Assembly: GCF_002163585.1 (NCBI RefSeq)
Contig: NZ_CP015579.1
Location: 4,241,001 to 4,305,000 of the forward strand
Reading direction: 5' to 3'
Source of the DNA: Tatumella citrea
GTDB taxonomy: Bacteria > Pseudomonadota > Gammaproteobacteria > Enterobacterales > Enterobacteriaceae
Length of the DNA: 64,000 nt
Part shown: in pieces, positions 1 through 9,216 of the stretch
How the letters are laid out: the number at the start of each line of letters is the position of its first letter
Position numbering within the stretch: the first letter of the stretch is position 1
Position numbers and translations under genes: made by a program
The notes under the pieces: model-generated
Seen by the model: only the letters and a program-made list of their open reading frames with translations
What the model was told of the DNA's origin: nothing
The model's database searches: none

Positions 1-109
1 GCGCGAGTTCCGCCCTTCAATCGAAACGACTGAACGTAACTTCCGTTATGCCGGCTGGAAAAAAGCTGTTTCCCGCGCCCTGCGCTGGGAAGATGAAAAC
101 GAACAATAA
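1..109 (+). CDS. glpK: Glycerol kinase, C-terminal end only
   Basis: The first 36 codons in frame from base 2 end in TAA at 107-109 and read as the C-terminus of glycerol kinase, with the characteristic [15 protein letters not shown] stretch near the end of the E. coli protein. The enzyme phosphorylates glycerol to glycerol-3-phosphate in the cytoplasm. The rest of the gene lies outside the window. Position directly upstream of glpX, as in the E. coli glpFKX operon, supports the call. Confidence 0.9.
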   Translation, partial: REFRPSIETTERNFRYAGWKKAVSRALRWEDENEQ

Positions 110-116
110 GCTATCT

Positions 117-144
117 CCTCTGCCCGTCGCCAGACGGGCAGAGG
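117..144 (+). terminator. Perfect 12-bp hairpin between glpK and glpX
   Basis: Arms CCTCTGCCCGTC and GACGGGCAGAGG pair without mismatch around a GCCA loop. The T-tract after it is poor (CCAATTTCT), so it may be a partial terminator or an mRNA processing/stability element that lowers glpX expression relative to glpK rather than a full stop. Confidence 0.45.
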
Positions 145-207
145 CCAATTTCTGAACTCCTGCCTTGTGTTACACTAGCCTCCCTTTTCTTCCCGGTAAG
201 ACAGACT

Positions 208-1206
208 ATGAAACGAGAACTTGCCCTCGAATTTTCACGGGTGACCGAAGCAGCAGCACTGGCCGGACATGCCTGGCTTGGGCGCGGTGATAAAAACCTT
301 GCTGACGGCGCAGCGGTTAATGCAATGCGGGTTTTGCTCAACACCCTGGATATTCGTGGTCGTATTGTGATTGGTGAAGGTGAGATTGATGAAGCTCCAA
401 TGCTCTACATCGGAGAGCAGGTAGGCAGCGGTCAGGGTGATGCTGTAGATATCGCCGTTGACCCGATCGAAGGCACACGAATGACTGCGATGGGCCAGTC
501 AAATGCGCTAACAGTGATGGCTGTCGGGAATAAAGGTAGCTTTCTGCATGCTCCTGACATGTATATGGAAAAACTGGTCACAGGCCCGCAGGCCAAAGGA
601 TGCATCGACCTCAACCAACCACTTGAAGCCAATCTACAGGCTGTCAGCCAGGCACTGAATAAGCCACTGTCTGAACTTACCGTGGCTGTATTAGCCAAAC
701 CCCGACACGACCATATTATTGCACAGCTTCATCAGGCTGGAATTAAAGTCTATGCATTCCCTGACGGAGATGTGGCTGCATCCATTCTGACCTGCATGCC
801 GGACAGCGATGTGGACGTAATGTACGGTATTGGCGGTGCACCGGAAGGCGTGATTTCTGCCGCAGTCATCCGCGCGTTAGGGGGTGATATGCAGGGTCGG
901 TTACTGCCAAGACACAAGGTCAAAGAAGACTCGGCGGAAAACCGCAGGCTTGGAGAGCAGGAAATTGCACGCTGTACAGAGATGGGGATTGAAGCCGGTG
1001 AACGGCTAACTCTGGAGCAAATGGTCAGTGATGATGACGTCATTTTCTCTGCAACGGGCATCACTGATGGCGATTTGCTTAAAGGAATTACCCGTAAAGG
1101 AAATATAGCCACCAGTGAAACATTATTAATTCGCGGAAAAACGGGAACTGTCCGGCGGATCCAGTCGATACATCGACTGGATCGTAAAACATCGCTACAG
1201 TTCTAG
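208..1206 (+). CDS. glpX: Class II fructose-1,6-bisphosphatase
   Basis: This 332-residue protein is the GlpX-type fructose-1,6-bisphosphatase, which removes the 1-phosphate in gluconeogenesis. It matches E. coli GlpX along its whole length. The metal-binding residues of the family are present: D33 in DKNLADGAA, E57 in IGEGEID, D85 and E88 in DPIEGT. It lies 98 bases after glpK behind a hairpin, as the distal gene of a glp operon. Its stop codon overlaps by four bases the stop of the convergent emrD. The ribosome binding site is weak (TAAGACAG). The C-terminus is a few residues shorter than in E. coli (336 residues). Confidence 0.96.
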   Translation: MKRELALEFSRVTEAAALAGHAWLGRGDKNLADGAAVNAMRVLLNTLDIRGRIVIGEGEIDEAPMLYIGEQVGSGQGDAVDIAVDPIEGTRMTAMGQSNALTVMAVGNKGSFLHAPDMYMEKLVTGPQAKGCIDLNQPLEANLQAVSQALNKPLSELTVAVLAKPRHDHIIAQLHQAGIKVYAFPDGDVAASILTCMPDSDVDVMYGIGGAPEGVISAAVIRALGGDMQGRLLPRHKVKEDSAENRRLGEQEIARCTEMGIEAGERLTLEQMVSDDDVIFSATGITDGDLLKGITRKGNIATSETLLIRGKTGTVRRIQSIHRLDRKTSLQF

Positions 1207-2396
1207 CCTGCGACAATCTGGTGGTCACTTTCACGCTGTCTGGAAAGAGACCACCAGCACAGCAACATAAGTACCGCAGTCATAAACATTAGCATTCCAA
1301 GGCTAAACTGATCATTTTGCGGTAGCTTTGCTGATAACCAGGCGACTCCCCCGGACCCCAGATTTTGTAAGCCGCCAATCAGTGCGCCGGCACTACCTGC
1401 CACCCAGGCATAAGGCTCCATTGCACCTGAAGTCGCCAGAGGAAACAGCATTCCTGCTCCGAAGAAATAGAGTGCTGCAGGTATCAGTAATGTCCAGATA
1501 TTCATTACATGGAACCAGCCAGGAATCCACATCAGTACCCCTGCCAGCAGGCAGCTACTGACACCAAGCCACATCAGGCGTTGCCAGTCGCCTTCACTAC
1601 GACGAACGTACCACGCCCCGAAAAATGCCGCAGGAATAGGCAGAATAAACAACATGCTGACGGTAAAACGGCTCAGCCCCAATACTCCACCCATAAGTAC
1701 CCCACAACTGGCCTCAAACACAGCGATACCCGCCAGTGCGCCAATCAAAATCACCAGATAGCGAAGAAATGCAGCATCACGTAGTAACAGCGAATAGCGG
1801 GATAAAAATGGCCGGGGGGCAACAGTTTCCGGCCGGGTTTCTGGTAACCGACAGGCAATCACCACCGTCACCAGCAGGCAAAGAACCAGAAGGAAAGCAA
1901 AACAGGCATGCCATCCCCAAAATTTGGTCAGTACGGCTCCAATCACCGGTGCCAGCAGAGGGCTAATCAGAATTCCCATGTTTAGCACACTGTTTGCTTT
2001 ACGCAACTGCACCCCGGAATAGATATCCCTTGGTAAGGTGCGAGCCATGACACCAGCGACTCCAGTCCCCATTCCCTGGATGGCACAACCAATGACCAGT
2101 TGGTGAATTGTGCCGGCCAGCAATGCCGTCACCGCACCCACACAAAAAATAAACATCCCTCCCAGAATGACCGGGCGCCGGCCAATACTGTCAGAAAGCG
2201 GGCCATAGAAAAGCTGAGAAAGACCGTAGGTGATCAGATATGCCGCCATGATGCCCTGAACATTACCGCCGGATACCTGTAACGATGCGGCAATGTCACT
2301 CATCGCCGGCACATATACTGTTTGAGCCATTTGCCCCACGGCGACCAATACCACTAACAACAACATTAACGGGGTGTGATTGAGATTCTTTTCCAT
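1203..2396 (-). CDS. emrD: Multidrug efflux MFS transporter EmrD
   Basis: A 397-residue, very hydrophobic protein with about twelve membrane segments and the MFS signature between helices 2 and 3 (GPLSDSIGRRPVI, residues about 60-75), as in the DHA1 drug:proton antiporter family. Sequence and length agree with E. coli EmrD (394 residues), an inner-membrane exporter of uncouplers and detergents. It is convergent with glpX and overlaps it by four bases. In E. coli emrD is not at this position, so the gene is at a different locus here. Bcr/CflA relatives are an alternative name, but EmrD is the best reading. Confidence 0.85.
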   Translation of the reverse strand: MEKNLNHTPLMLLLVVLVAVGQMAQTVYVPAMSDIAASLQVSGGNVQGIMAAYLITYGLSQLFYGPLSDSIGRRPVILGGMFIFCVGAVTALLAGTIHQLVIGCAIQGMGTGVAGVMARTLPRDIYSGVQLRKANSVLNMGILISPLLAPVIGAVLTKFWGWHACFAFLLVLCLLVTVVIACRLPETRPETVAPRPFLSRYSLLLRDAAFLRYLVILIGALAGIAVFEASCGVLMGGVLGLSRFTVSMLFILPIPAAFFGAWYVRRSEGDWQRLMWLGVSSCLLAGVLMWIPGWFHVMNIWTLLIPAALYFFGAGMLFPLATSGAMEPYAWVAGSAGALIGGLQNLGSGGVAWLSAKLPQNDQFSLGMLMFMTAVLMLLCWWSLSRQRESDHQIVAG

Positions 2397-2695
2397 TTTA
2401 GTAACAGTAAATTCTTTTCCATGATTATTAAACAGTGGTATAGGCTAATTCTATAAGAAAAAGCAGCCTAAAATACCATGATTTACCGGCAAAAAATGCC
2501 CCTGTTAATAACTTACTGTCGGCCAGATTGTCAGTTTTATTCGCCATATGTGTACATTATTACTGCCAGTCCGTGGCAAATAATGGCACGGGTTTGTCGA
2601 TACGAGCTTAAGCAGGGTCTGAAGGGTGGAAAATCAGTGCTTCGGCAGAGATGATAATTGAATGTGCTAAACTATTTTTAACTGAGGAGCTCACA
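2397..2695. other. Divergent emrD-fpr regulatory region
   Basis: About 300 bases with no credible gene. It must carry promoters for emrD (leftward) and fpr (rightward). A GGCACGGGTTTGTC stretch near 2586 shares only the GCAC half of a MarA/SoxS box, and the second half does not match, so I do not call a box. No strong palindrome or hairpin is evident. Confidence 0.4.
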
Positions 2696-3442
2696 ATGGC
2701 CGATTGGTGTGAAGGTAAAGTCATCGCGGTAACACACTGGACAGATGCTCTTTTCAGCCTGCAGGTAACTGCGCCAGTGAAACCATTTACCGCCGGGCAA
2801 TTTGCAAAACTGTCACTGGACATCAACGAAGAGCGGGTACAACGAGCCTACTCCTATGTTAATGCCCCTTCAGATAAAACCCTGGAGTTCTATCTGGTTA
2901 ATGTGCCTGAAGGCAAGCTTAGCCCAGCGCTGCATCGGTTGACGGCCGGAGACTCGATCAGAGTTACCGAAGACGCTGCCGGCTTTTTTGTCTGTGATGA
3001 ACTACCTGACTGTGAAACGCTGTGGATGCTGTCGACGGGAACGGCAATAGGCCCTTATCTGTCCATTTTACAGCAAGGCGAAGGTCTGGACAGATTTGAG
3101 AATATTGTGCTGGTACATGCAGCCCGTTATGCCGCAGATCTGAGTTACCTTCCGCTGATGCAACAGTTACAACAGCAATTCAACGGCAAATTACGCATTC
3201 AGACCATTGTCAGCAGAGAGCAAAGCGAAGGCAGCCTGACCGGCCGAATCCCTGACCTGATTGAAAACGGTATGCTGGAACAAGCCACGGGCCTGACAAT
3301 GTCTGCTGACAACAGTCATATTATGCTGTGCGGTAACCCGCAGATGGTCAGAGATACTCAACAGTTATTAAAACTGACCCGCAATATGAATAAGCATCTG
3401 CGCCGTAAACCAGGTCATATCACCAGCGAACATTACTGGTAA
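2696..3442 (+). CDS. fpr: Ferredoxin/flavodoxin-NADP+ reductase
   Basis: Fpr moves electrons between NADPH and ferredoxin or flavodoxin, feeding radical enzymes and oxidative-stress repair. I take the ATG at 2696 rather than an in-frame upstream one at 2651, because it gives exactly the 248 residues of E. coli Fpr starting MADW and has a GAGGAG ribosome binding site just before it. The FAD-binding R50-A-Y-S53 motif, the NADP-binding GTAIGPYLS loop and the C-terminal EHYW, whose aromatic end stacks on the flavin, are visible. In E. coli fpr follows glpX and is SoxRS-controlled; here emrD lies between them. Confidence 0.96.
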   Translation: MADWCEGKVIAVTHWTDALFSLQVTAPVKPFTAGQFAKLSLDINEERVQRAYSYVNAPSDKTLEFYLVNVPEGKLSPALHRLTAGDSIRVTEDAAGFFVCDELPDCETLWMLSTGTAIGPYLSILQQGEGLDRFENIVLVHAARYAADLSYLPLMQQLQQQFNGKLRIQTIVSREQSEGSLTGRIPDLIENGMLEQATGLTMSADNSHIMLCGNPQMVRDTQQLLKLTRNMNKHLRRKPGHITSEHYW

Positions 3443-3550
3443 TATCTGCGCCGGAAATTATGATCCCTGTCTTAATTAAGGTAGGCTGTCATCATCCTCT
3501 GCCGAAAAATTGGGTAAGATTATGTCAGTCGTCAGCACAGGGATGCCGGA

Positions 3551-4132
3551 ATGAAACACAGGATATGTCGTTGGTTAGCCTGCTGTATGTTGTTAACGGC
3601 AGGTAGTGCTGTGTTTGCCGATCCCCCCACCGCGTCAAAGATTGCTCCCTACGTTCAGCCAGGAGCACCGGTTTTCAGCGATACCATCCCGCAGTTCCGG
3701 GAAAAATTCAACACTATGAATCCGGACACGCCGTTACCGGAATACCGTACAGTAGATACCGGTCAGGTGCAGAATACTGTTGTGCTGGCAGTCAGTAAGA
3801 TCAACGACTCGTTGTATTCATCGACCGCACTCGAACCCGGAACAGGAAAGATAAAATCGCTGCAAATGACCTGGGTCCCCCTCCACGGGGCCGGTGAAAA
3901 AGAGTCCAGGGATCTGGCATTTCATTATATGGCCGCTCTTATCCGCTTTTTTTCACCACAACTCACTGAACAAACCAGCGACAGGAAACTCGAATCTCTG
4001 CTAAAGGCCGCGAAAATAAACATCCCCTATTTTGATGCCGAAGGCGCATTGCGGTATGTCATCTCAGATCAGGGAGATAAAGGTCTGACGCTGGCGATTG
4101 AACCCGTCAGGCTAATGCTGAATAACTCCTGA
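3551..4132 (+). CDS. yiiQ: Periplasmic DUF1454 protein YiiQ
   Basis: A 193-residue protein with a cleavable signal peptide (hydrophobic residues 8-22, cleavage after VFA at about 23). It matches E. coli YiiQ (DUF1454) in the blocks QFREKFN, SKINDSLY-STALE and EGALRYV. Its function is not known. It sits immediately upstream of tpiA, as in E. coli, where yiiR lies between fpr and yiiQ; yiiR is absent here. Confidence 0.88.
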   Translation: MKHRICRWLACCMLLTAGSAVFADPPTASKIAPYVQPGAPVFSDTIPQFREKFNTMNPDTPLPEYRTVDTGQVQNTVVLAVSKINDSLYSSTALEPGTGKIKSLQMTWVPLHGAGEKESRDLAFHYMAALIRFFSPQLTEQTSDRKLESLLKAAKINIPYFDAEGALRYVISDQGDKGLTLAIEPVRLMLNNS

Positions 4133-4182
4133 GCGTCTGACGTTTTATGACGAAAAACAAAGCAGTGATTTTCATTGATCTT

Positions 4183-4220
4183 TATAATGCTTCACAGACA
4201 CTATTGCCCGCGGGCAGTAG
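4183..4220 (+). promoter_or_regulatory. Probable tpiA promoter -10 and 5' leader hairpin
   Basis: A perfect -10 hexamer TATAAT lies at 4183-4188, with no good -35 at 16-18 bases. Roughly a dozen bases downstream, at 4201-4220, CTATTGCCC and GGGCAGTAG form a stem with one G-T pair and a two-base loop. A transcript starting near 4195 would carry this hairpin almost at its 5' end, a layout known to protect enterobacterial mRNAs from decay. The reading is inferred from sequence only. Confidence 0.45.
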
Positions 4221-4252
4221 TATTTTATGAATCGCGTAACGCGGAGGATATG

Positions 4253-5023
4253 ATGCGACATCCATTAGTTATGGGTAACTGGAAGCTGAATGGTAGTAAA
4301 CATATGACTGACGAGTTGATTGCCGGTCTGCGTAAAGCATTATCAGGTGTGGATGGTTGTGGTGTAGCCATTGCCCCACCCGTTGTTTATCTCGGCCAGG
4401 CTAAACATGCCGTTTCTGGCAGTCATATTGCTCTCGGTGCGCAGAACGTTGATGTTAACCTTTCCGGTGCATTTACAGGCGAAGTCTCCGCAGAAATGCT
4501 GAAAGATATTGGTGCCAAATACATCATTATCGGTCACTCTGAACGTCGTACTTATCACAAAGAAAGCGATGAACTGATCGCTAAAAAATTCGCTGTCCTT
4601 AAAGAAGCTGGCCTGACTCCGGTACTGTGCATTGGTGAAACCGAAGCAGAAAACGAAGCCGGTAAAACTGAAGAAGTCTGTGCCCGCCAGATTGATGCAG
4701 TACTGAATACCCAGGGCGCAGAAGCGTTTAAAGATACTGTCATTGCCTATGAACCTGTCTGGGCTATCGGCACTGGTAAATCAGCTACTCCGGCCCAGGC
4801 CCAGGCTGTACATAAATTCATCCGTCAGCATATTGCTAAAAAAGACCCTGCGATTGCTGAACAGGTAATCATTCAGTACGGCGGTTCCGTAAATGATAAA
4901 AATGCGGCAGAGCTCTTCACTCAGCCTGACATTGACGGTGCGCTGGTAGGTGGTGCGTCACTGAAAGCTGATGCTTTCGCAGTGATTGTTAATGCAGCAG
5001 CGGCGGCAAAAAAAGCCGTTTGA
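4253..5023 (+). CDS. tpiA: Triosephosphate isomerase
   Basis: TpiA interconverts dihydroxyacetone phosphate and glyceraldehyde-3-phosphate in glycolysis. The start is the ATG at 4253, behind GCGGAGG, giving 256 residues that begin [14 protein letters not shown] like E. coli TpiA (255). The catalytic set is present: K in NWKLNG (about residue 11), H in IIGHSERR (about 96) and E in [11 protein letters not shown] (about 168). An in-frame upstream extension to 4175 adds non-conserved sequence and is rejected. A hairpin terminator follows 15 bases after the stop codon. Confidence 0.97.
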   Translation: MRHPLVMGNWKLNGSKHMTDELIAGLRKALSGVDGCGVAIAPPVVYLGQAKHAVSGSHIALGAQNVDVNLSGAFTGEVSAEMLKDIGAKYIIIGHSERRTYHKESDELIAKKFAVLKEAGLTPVLCIGETEAENEAGKTEEVCARQIDAVLNTQGAEAFKDTVIAYEPVWAIGTGKSATPAQAQAVHKFIRQHIAKKDPAIAEQVIIQYGGSVNDKNAAELFTQPDIDGALVGGASLKADAFAVIVNAAAAAKKAV

Positions 5024-5028
5024 TTGTG

Positions 5029-5832
5029 TTATCTGTTCAACGGCGCGCCAGCGCCGTTGTCAGTTTTTAATATTCCGCACTGATGATCCTGTAACTCCTC
5101 CGCTGACCCCGTATTACCTTTAAGTAACTGTTTCTTTAAGGCCAGTAATACCAGTCGGCCATCCGGCAGAGCCGTCAGTGCCAGGCCATAATCTCCCATC
5201 TGCCCGGCAGCGCCTGGAATTTCATGTGCAATACGCAAAAATACACTCTGCTGATCCAGTTCGGTCATTGTCAGAGTTCTGATCAGATAAGGATGCGAAC
5301 GCAGAGTCAAAGGTTGCCACTTTTCAGTCAGCCCGGGACTGAGTCTCGCCAGCTGTTGTGCAATATCTGCCCGCAGGCAGGACATGTGTATATGCAGTTG
5401 ATTTTGCGTCCTTCCTGACTTTGAATTAATCGTCATAGCCAGGTCGCTATCGCGGACTGGCGAATGATTTTTATCAGAGAGTAAATGGCGCTCATGCCAG
5501 GCAAGGGCAAAAAAGTTAGCGGTGTGATTTTCGAGTAACCGGGGGCTTTCAATGCCGGTGATCTTACTGACTGGCATCAGCAGATATTGTAATGGTCCGA
5601 CCCTGTCTTTAAACAGAACATAACCCGCAGACAAATCCACTTTTTCACAGGGCGCCGGCAGGTGGTTTTTTTCCATATTGGGAACACATTGCTGGCTGAC
5701 AAACTTCCATAAAACATCAGAATGATCTTCAAACCGGTGGGCCAGAAATATTAAAGCTGCCATCAGAATAATCACCGATCCGATGGCCAGCCATAATTTT
5801 GCCTTTCCTGAAGATTTCATGAGCCCTGTCAT
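5029..5832 (-). CDS. cdh: CDP-diacylglycerol pyrophosphatase
   Basis: Cdh hydrolyses CDP-diacylglycerol to phosphatidate and CMP at the inner membrane. The 267-residue product has one N-terminal membrane anchor (about residues 13-31) and the HIT-like motif H147-I-H-M-S-C152, as in E. coli Cdh (251 residues). The start may be the ATG at 5832 or the one at 5820; the latter has an AGGG a few bases before it and gives a length nearer the family. The gene is convergent with tpiA, and its last codons contain the tpiA terminator. Confidence 0.92.
   Translation of the reverse strand: MTGLMKSSGKAKLWLAIGSVIILMAALIFLAHRFEDHSDVLWKFVSQQCVPNMEKNHLPAPCEKVDLSAGYVLFKDRVGPLQYLLMPVSKITGIESPRLLENHTANFFALAWHERHLLSDKNHSPVRDSDLAMTINSKSGRTQNQLHIHMSCLRADIAQQLARLSPGLTEKWQPLTLRSHPYLIRTLTMTELDQQSVFLRIAHEIPGAAGQMGDYGLALTALPDGRLVLLALKKQLLKGNTGSAEELQDHQCGILKTDNGAGAPLNR
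5038..5065 (+). terminator. tpiA terminator, inside the 3' end of cdh
   Basis: CAACGGCGC (5038-5046) and GCGCCGTTG (5051-5059) form a perfect 9-bp stem, followed by TCAGTTTTT. It lies 14 bases after the tpiA stop. The same bases encode the last residues of the convergent Cdh (about GAPLNR). Confidence 0.8.
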
Positions 5833-5834
5833 TC

Positions 5835-5870
5835 CCCGATTAACCTGGCCTCCATGTTACGTTAATCGGG
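5835..5870. repeat. 10-bp inverted repeat between cdh and sbp
   Basis: CCCGATTAAC and GTTAATCGGG are perfect complements 16 bases apart, filling most of the gap between the end of sbp and the start of cdh. There is no T-tract, so it may be an operator or an mRNA stem that separates the two cistrons rather than a terminator. Confidence 0.4.
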
Positions 5871-5891
5871 ATGAAAGTCACCTGCGATAAA

Positions 5892-6881
5892 TTATGGCTT
5901 CATAATCTGGTCGTAAGTACCGCCGTCACTGAAGTGGGTTTTCTGAGCGGCTGTCCAGCCACCAAATTTACCATCGATAGTGAACAGCTTAATTGGCTTA
6001 AATTCATTAGCGAATTCTTTTGCCACCGCCGGATCACGCGGACGATAGTAGTTTTCCGCGGCGATTTTTTGCCCTACCGGTGAATAAAGATATTTCAGAT
6101 AATCTTCAGCTACTTTACGGGTCCCGCGCTCGTCCACCACCTTATCAACGACAGCCACTGTCGGTTCAGCCAGGATAGACTCGCTTGGAGTAATAATTTC
6201 AAACTGCTGGTCTTTTAATTTATTTTTGGCCAGATATGCCTCATTTTCCCAGGCAATCAGCACATCGCCCAGTCCGCGTTCAGCAAAGGTATTAGTTGCT
6301 CCACGGGCACCGGAATCCTGAACAGTGACATTTTTAAACAGCGCTTTGACAAACGCCTGAGCTTTTTCCTGAGAACCATCGTTATGATCCAGGGCATAAC
6401 CCCAGGCAGCCAGATAGTTCCAGCGAGCCCCGCCAGACGTTTTAGGGTTAGGTGTGATAATCGAAATGCCTGGTTTGATTAAATCATTCCAGTCATGAAT
6501 ATTCTTGGGGTTGCCTTTGCGTACCAGGAAAACGATTGTTGAAGTATAAGGAGCGGAGTTATCCGGCAGCTTTTTAATCCAGCCCGGGTTAATTCTGCCG
6601 CTGTTAGCAATAGCATCAACATCGGACTGCAAAGCCAGTGTCACCACGTCGGCTTTGATACCGTTGATCACCGAAGTTGCCTGTTTTCCTGAACCGCCAT
6701 GCGACTGGCGGATCACCACATTATCACCAGTTTCCTGCTTATAATGAGCACTAAACGCTTTGTTGTACTGCTCATAAAATTCTCTGGTCGGATCATAAGA
6801 GACATTCAGTAACTGAATATCCTTCGCCAGCGTACTGCCGGATACTAAAAGTAATGCTAATCCAACATGCCACTTTTTCAT
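5892..6881 (-). CDS. sbp: Periplasmic sulfate-binding protein
   Basis: Sbp captures sulfate in the periplasm for the CysUWA ABC importer. The 329-residue length equals that of E. coli Sbp. A signal peptide is cleaved after LA at about residue 19, giving a mature start [15 protein letters not shown]. Ligand-site and family blocks are conserved: [32 protein letters not shown] and [13 protein letters not shown]. The order pfkA-sbp-cdh is as in E. coli. CysB control under sulfur limitation is known for the family; I did not identify a definite CysB site. Confidence 0.96.
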   Translation of the reverse strand: MKKWHVGLALLLVSGSTLAKDIQLLNVSYDPTREFYEQYNKAFSAHYKQETGDNVVIRQSHGGSGKQATSVINGIKADVVTLALQSDVDAIANSGRINPGWIKKLPDNSAPYTSTIVFLVRKGNPKNIHDWNDLIKPGISIITPNPKTSGGARWNYLAAWGYALDHNDGSQEKAQAFVKALFKNVTVQDSGARGATNTFAERGLGDVLIAWENEAYLAKNKLKDQQFEIITPSESILAEPTVAVVDKVVDERGTRKVAEDYLKYLYSPVGQKIAAENYYRPRDPAVAKEFANEFKPIKLFTIDGKFGGWTAAQKTHFSDGGTYDQIMKP

Positions 6882-6973
6882 TTTATGCCCCCCTGTTTTA
6901 TATGCAGGTAGGTTGGCACAATCGTGGAAATAACTTAAAGAACTAAAAAGACGCTTTTATATCACAATTGAAT

Positions 6974-7020
6974 AAAAAAAAGCGGGAGGAGAGACTGTCG
7001 GCGAAGATTACGCCGACAGT
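6974..7020 (-). terminator. Probable pfkA terminator
   Basis: Read on the minus strand, ACTGTCGGCG and CGCCGACAGT form a perfect 10-bp stem with a 7-base loop (6994-7020) just after the pfkA stop. The run of eight T's lies 12 bases beyond the stem, further than in a canonical terminator, so efficiency is uncertain. Confidence 0.5.
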
Positions 7021-7028
7021 AAATTCAA

Positions 7029-7991
7029 TCAATACAATCTTTTAGCAGTATCGAGCATATCCTTACGGAAAGGCCGTTTCATATTCTCGATGGCATCAAT
7101 AATGTCATGGTGTACCATTTTTTCGTTCTGCACACCGACACAACGCCCACCATAACCCTGCAGTAACAGGTCAATGGCATAGGTTCCCATCCGCGAAGCA
7201 AGAATACGGTCATAGGCACAGGGTGCACCGCCTCTCTGGATATGTCCCAGAACGGTAGCCCGGGTTTCGCGTCCGGTCTCTTTTTCAATATAGCGAGCCA
7301 GTTCACTGGCATCACAAATCAGCTCAGTAATCGCTACAATCGCGTGTTTTTTTCCTTTGGCGATCCCGGCTTTAATCTCTGTCACCAGCTCTTCACGGGT
7401 ATAAGGGATTTCCGGGACCACAAAAAACTCACATCCACCAGCAATCGCCGCAGACAATGTCAAATCACCACAATGGCGACCCATCACTTCGACGATTGAG
7501 ATTCGCTGATGGGAAGAAGAGGTATCGCGCAGCCTGTCTATAGCTTCTACCACTGTCTCAAGTGCAGTATGGTAACCGATGGTGTAGTCAGTACCGGCAA
7601 CATCGTTGTCGATGGTTCCCGGTAGCCCGATACAAGGGAATCCCATCTCGGTCAGTCGTTTGGCTCCCATATAAGAGCCGTCACCACCGATCACTACCAG
7701 CGCATCCAGACCGCGTTTCTTCATATTTTCAATAGCAATCTGGCGGGTTGATTCTTCACGGAATTCAGGAAAGCGGGCAGACCCCAGAAATGTCCCACCA
7801 CGGTTGATCATATCGGAGACACTATAACGGTCCAGGCTTACCATCCGGTCTTCATACAGACCCAGATAACCATCATAGATCCCAAAAACTTCCAGTCCTT
7901 CGCCCAGTCCAGCCCGGACCACGCCACGGATAGCCGCATTCATACCAGGGGAATCCCCACCGCTGGTTAATACACCGATTTTTTTGATCAT
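7029..7991 (-). CDS. pfkA: ATP-dependent 6-phosphofructokinase I
   Basis: PfkA phosphorylates fructose-6-phosphate to the 1,6-bisphosphate, the main committed step of glycolysis. All 320 residues align with E. coli PfkA (320). The nucleotide-binding [11 protein letters not shown] (6-16), GGDGS (102-106) and the catalytic PGTIDND motif with D128 are present. It lies between sbp and fieF, as in E. coli. The ribosome binding site is TGAGG upstream of the ATG. Confidence 0.97.
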   Translation of the reverse strand: MIKKIGVLTSGGDSPGMNAAIRGVVRAGLGEGLEVFGIYDGYLGLYEDRMVSLDRYSVSDMINRGGTFLGSARFPEFREESTRQIAIENMKKRGLDALVVIGGDGSYMGAKRLTEMGFPCIGLPGTIDNDVAGTDYTIGYHTALETVVEAIDRLRDTSSSHQRISIVEVMGRHCGDLTLSAAIAGGCEFFVVPEIPYTREELVTEIKAGIAKGKKHAIVAITELICDASELARYIEKETGRETRATVLGHIQRGGAPCAYDRILASRMGTYAIDLLLQGYGGRCVGVQNEKMVHHDIIDAIENMKRPFRKDMLDTAKRLY

Positions 7992-8190
7992 GACAACCTC
8001 AGGATAATTTGACGCTAAGGATTAATCTTTTCACTTAACACGACCGCTGTCTGTGCCGACGCCTGCAAATAAGAGCTTATCTTGCTTAATAATATACCAA
8101 ATGTCCCGGGCAGGATTGATTTAGGTCACTCAACCCCGTGGTTGCGCAATAATAGCGGTTAAACACAACATTGAACATTTGATCTGCAGC

Positions 8191-9093
8191 CTAAAAGATA
8201 AAACGTCCACGCTTTTCTTCTGCTACAGAGGAACATGGGTCCTGATGAATAATGACATCAGCCCCGGGGAAGTGGGTTTTCAATGCCTGTTCCAGATGGT
8301 CTGCCCGTTCATGGGCAGTCACTAAAGGCAGGCTGTCATCCATTTCCAGGTGTAACTGAATAAACTTTGTCGGACCAGACTGCCGGGTACGCAGATCGTG
8401 AGCACCACGGACTCCCTGCCATCCGGAAACAATGCTAATTATCTGCCGAATCTCATCTTCCGGCAATGCCCTGTCGAGTAATGCCTGAACCGCTTCATAG
8501 CCCATTCGTAGTGCACAGATCAGAATATAGATACCAATACCAAAGGCAAACAAGGCATCGGCAAAAGTGAAACCATACCAGCTAAGTGCCAAAGCAATCA
8601 GGATGGCACCATTCATCAATACATCAGACTGGTAATGCAACATGTCGGCACGGATAGCCTGGCTGTGCGTTTTTCTGACCACCCGACGTTGGAAATAGAC
8701 CAGTAACAAGGTTGAAAACAGGGCAATCAGAGTCACGATGATACCGACCAGTGGAGCCCGAAAACTCCCCGGGGTGATAAAATGCTGAATACTGGTCAGA
8801 AATAAAAATAGTGCAGAGCCGCTGATAAACATACTCTGTGCCAGAGCCGCCAGTGATTCTGCTTTCCCGTGCCCAAAAGTATGATCATTATCCGCTGGTT
8901 GCAGAGAATAGCGAACTACCAGCAAATTAGTTAACGATGCTCCGATATCCACTAAAGAATCGACCAACGCTGCCAGCACACTTACAGAACCGGTATACCA
9001 CCAGGCGATAATTTTAATGATCAACAACAGTGATGCCAGAACAGTGGCCGCAATGGCTGCAGTAGTTACCAGCTTTGCATAAGTATTTTCCAT
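8191..9093 (-). CDS. fieF: Ferrous iron/zinc efflux CDF transporter FieF
   Basis: FieF (YiiP) is a cation diffusion facilitator that exports Fe2+ and Zn2+ in exchange for protons. The 300-residue product matches E. coli FieF throughout. It has six membrane helices, the site-A metal ligands D45, D49 ([10 protein letters not shown]), H153 and D157 (HYQSD), and a cytoplasmic C-terminal domain with HDLRTR and IHLEMDD-type blocks. In E. coli cpxP is next door; here a fimbrial island of about 7.5 kb separates them. Confidence 0.96.
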   Translation of the reverse strand: MENTYAKLVTTAAIAATVLASLLLIIKIIAWWYTGSVSVLAALVDSLVDIGASLTNLLVVRYSLQPADNDHTFGHGKAESLAALAQSMFISGSALFLFLTSIQHFITPGSFRAPLVGIIVTLIALFSTLLLVYFQRRVVRKTHSQAIRADMLHYQSDVLMNGAILIALALSWYGFTFADALFAFGIGIYILICALRMGYEAVQALLDRALPEDEIRQIISIVSGWQGVRGAHDLRTRQSGPTKFIQLHLEMDDSLPLVTAHERADHLEQALKTHFPGADVIIHQDPCSSVAEEKRGRFIF

Positions 9094-9188
9094 AATTCTC
9101 CCAGCGTTTATCAGCCATCTGCAGAGGATAGTCTACTGCATCTGTACCAGCGATAAACCAGGCTGTCACGGGAAAATGATCTGCACTA

Positions 9189-9207
9189 CCAGCCGGTCAA
9201 CGGCTGG
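9189..9207 (-). terminator. Hairpin after the fimbrial operon
   Basis: CCAGCCG and CGGCTGG form a 7-bp stem with a 5-base loop ten bases beyond the last fimbrial gene. It lacks a clear T-run, so its role as a terminator is a weak guess. Confidence 0.3.
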
Positions 9208-9216
9208 CGTTGTGTA

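Noticed and set aside
2584..2603. MarA/SoxS box upstream of fpr
   Set aside because: The GCAC half matches but the second half of the asymmetric consensus does not.
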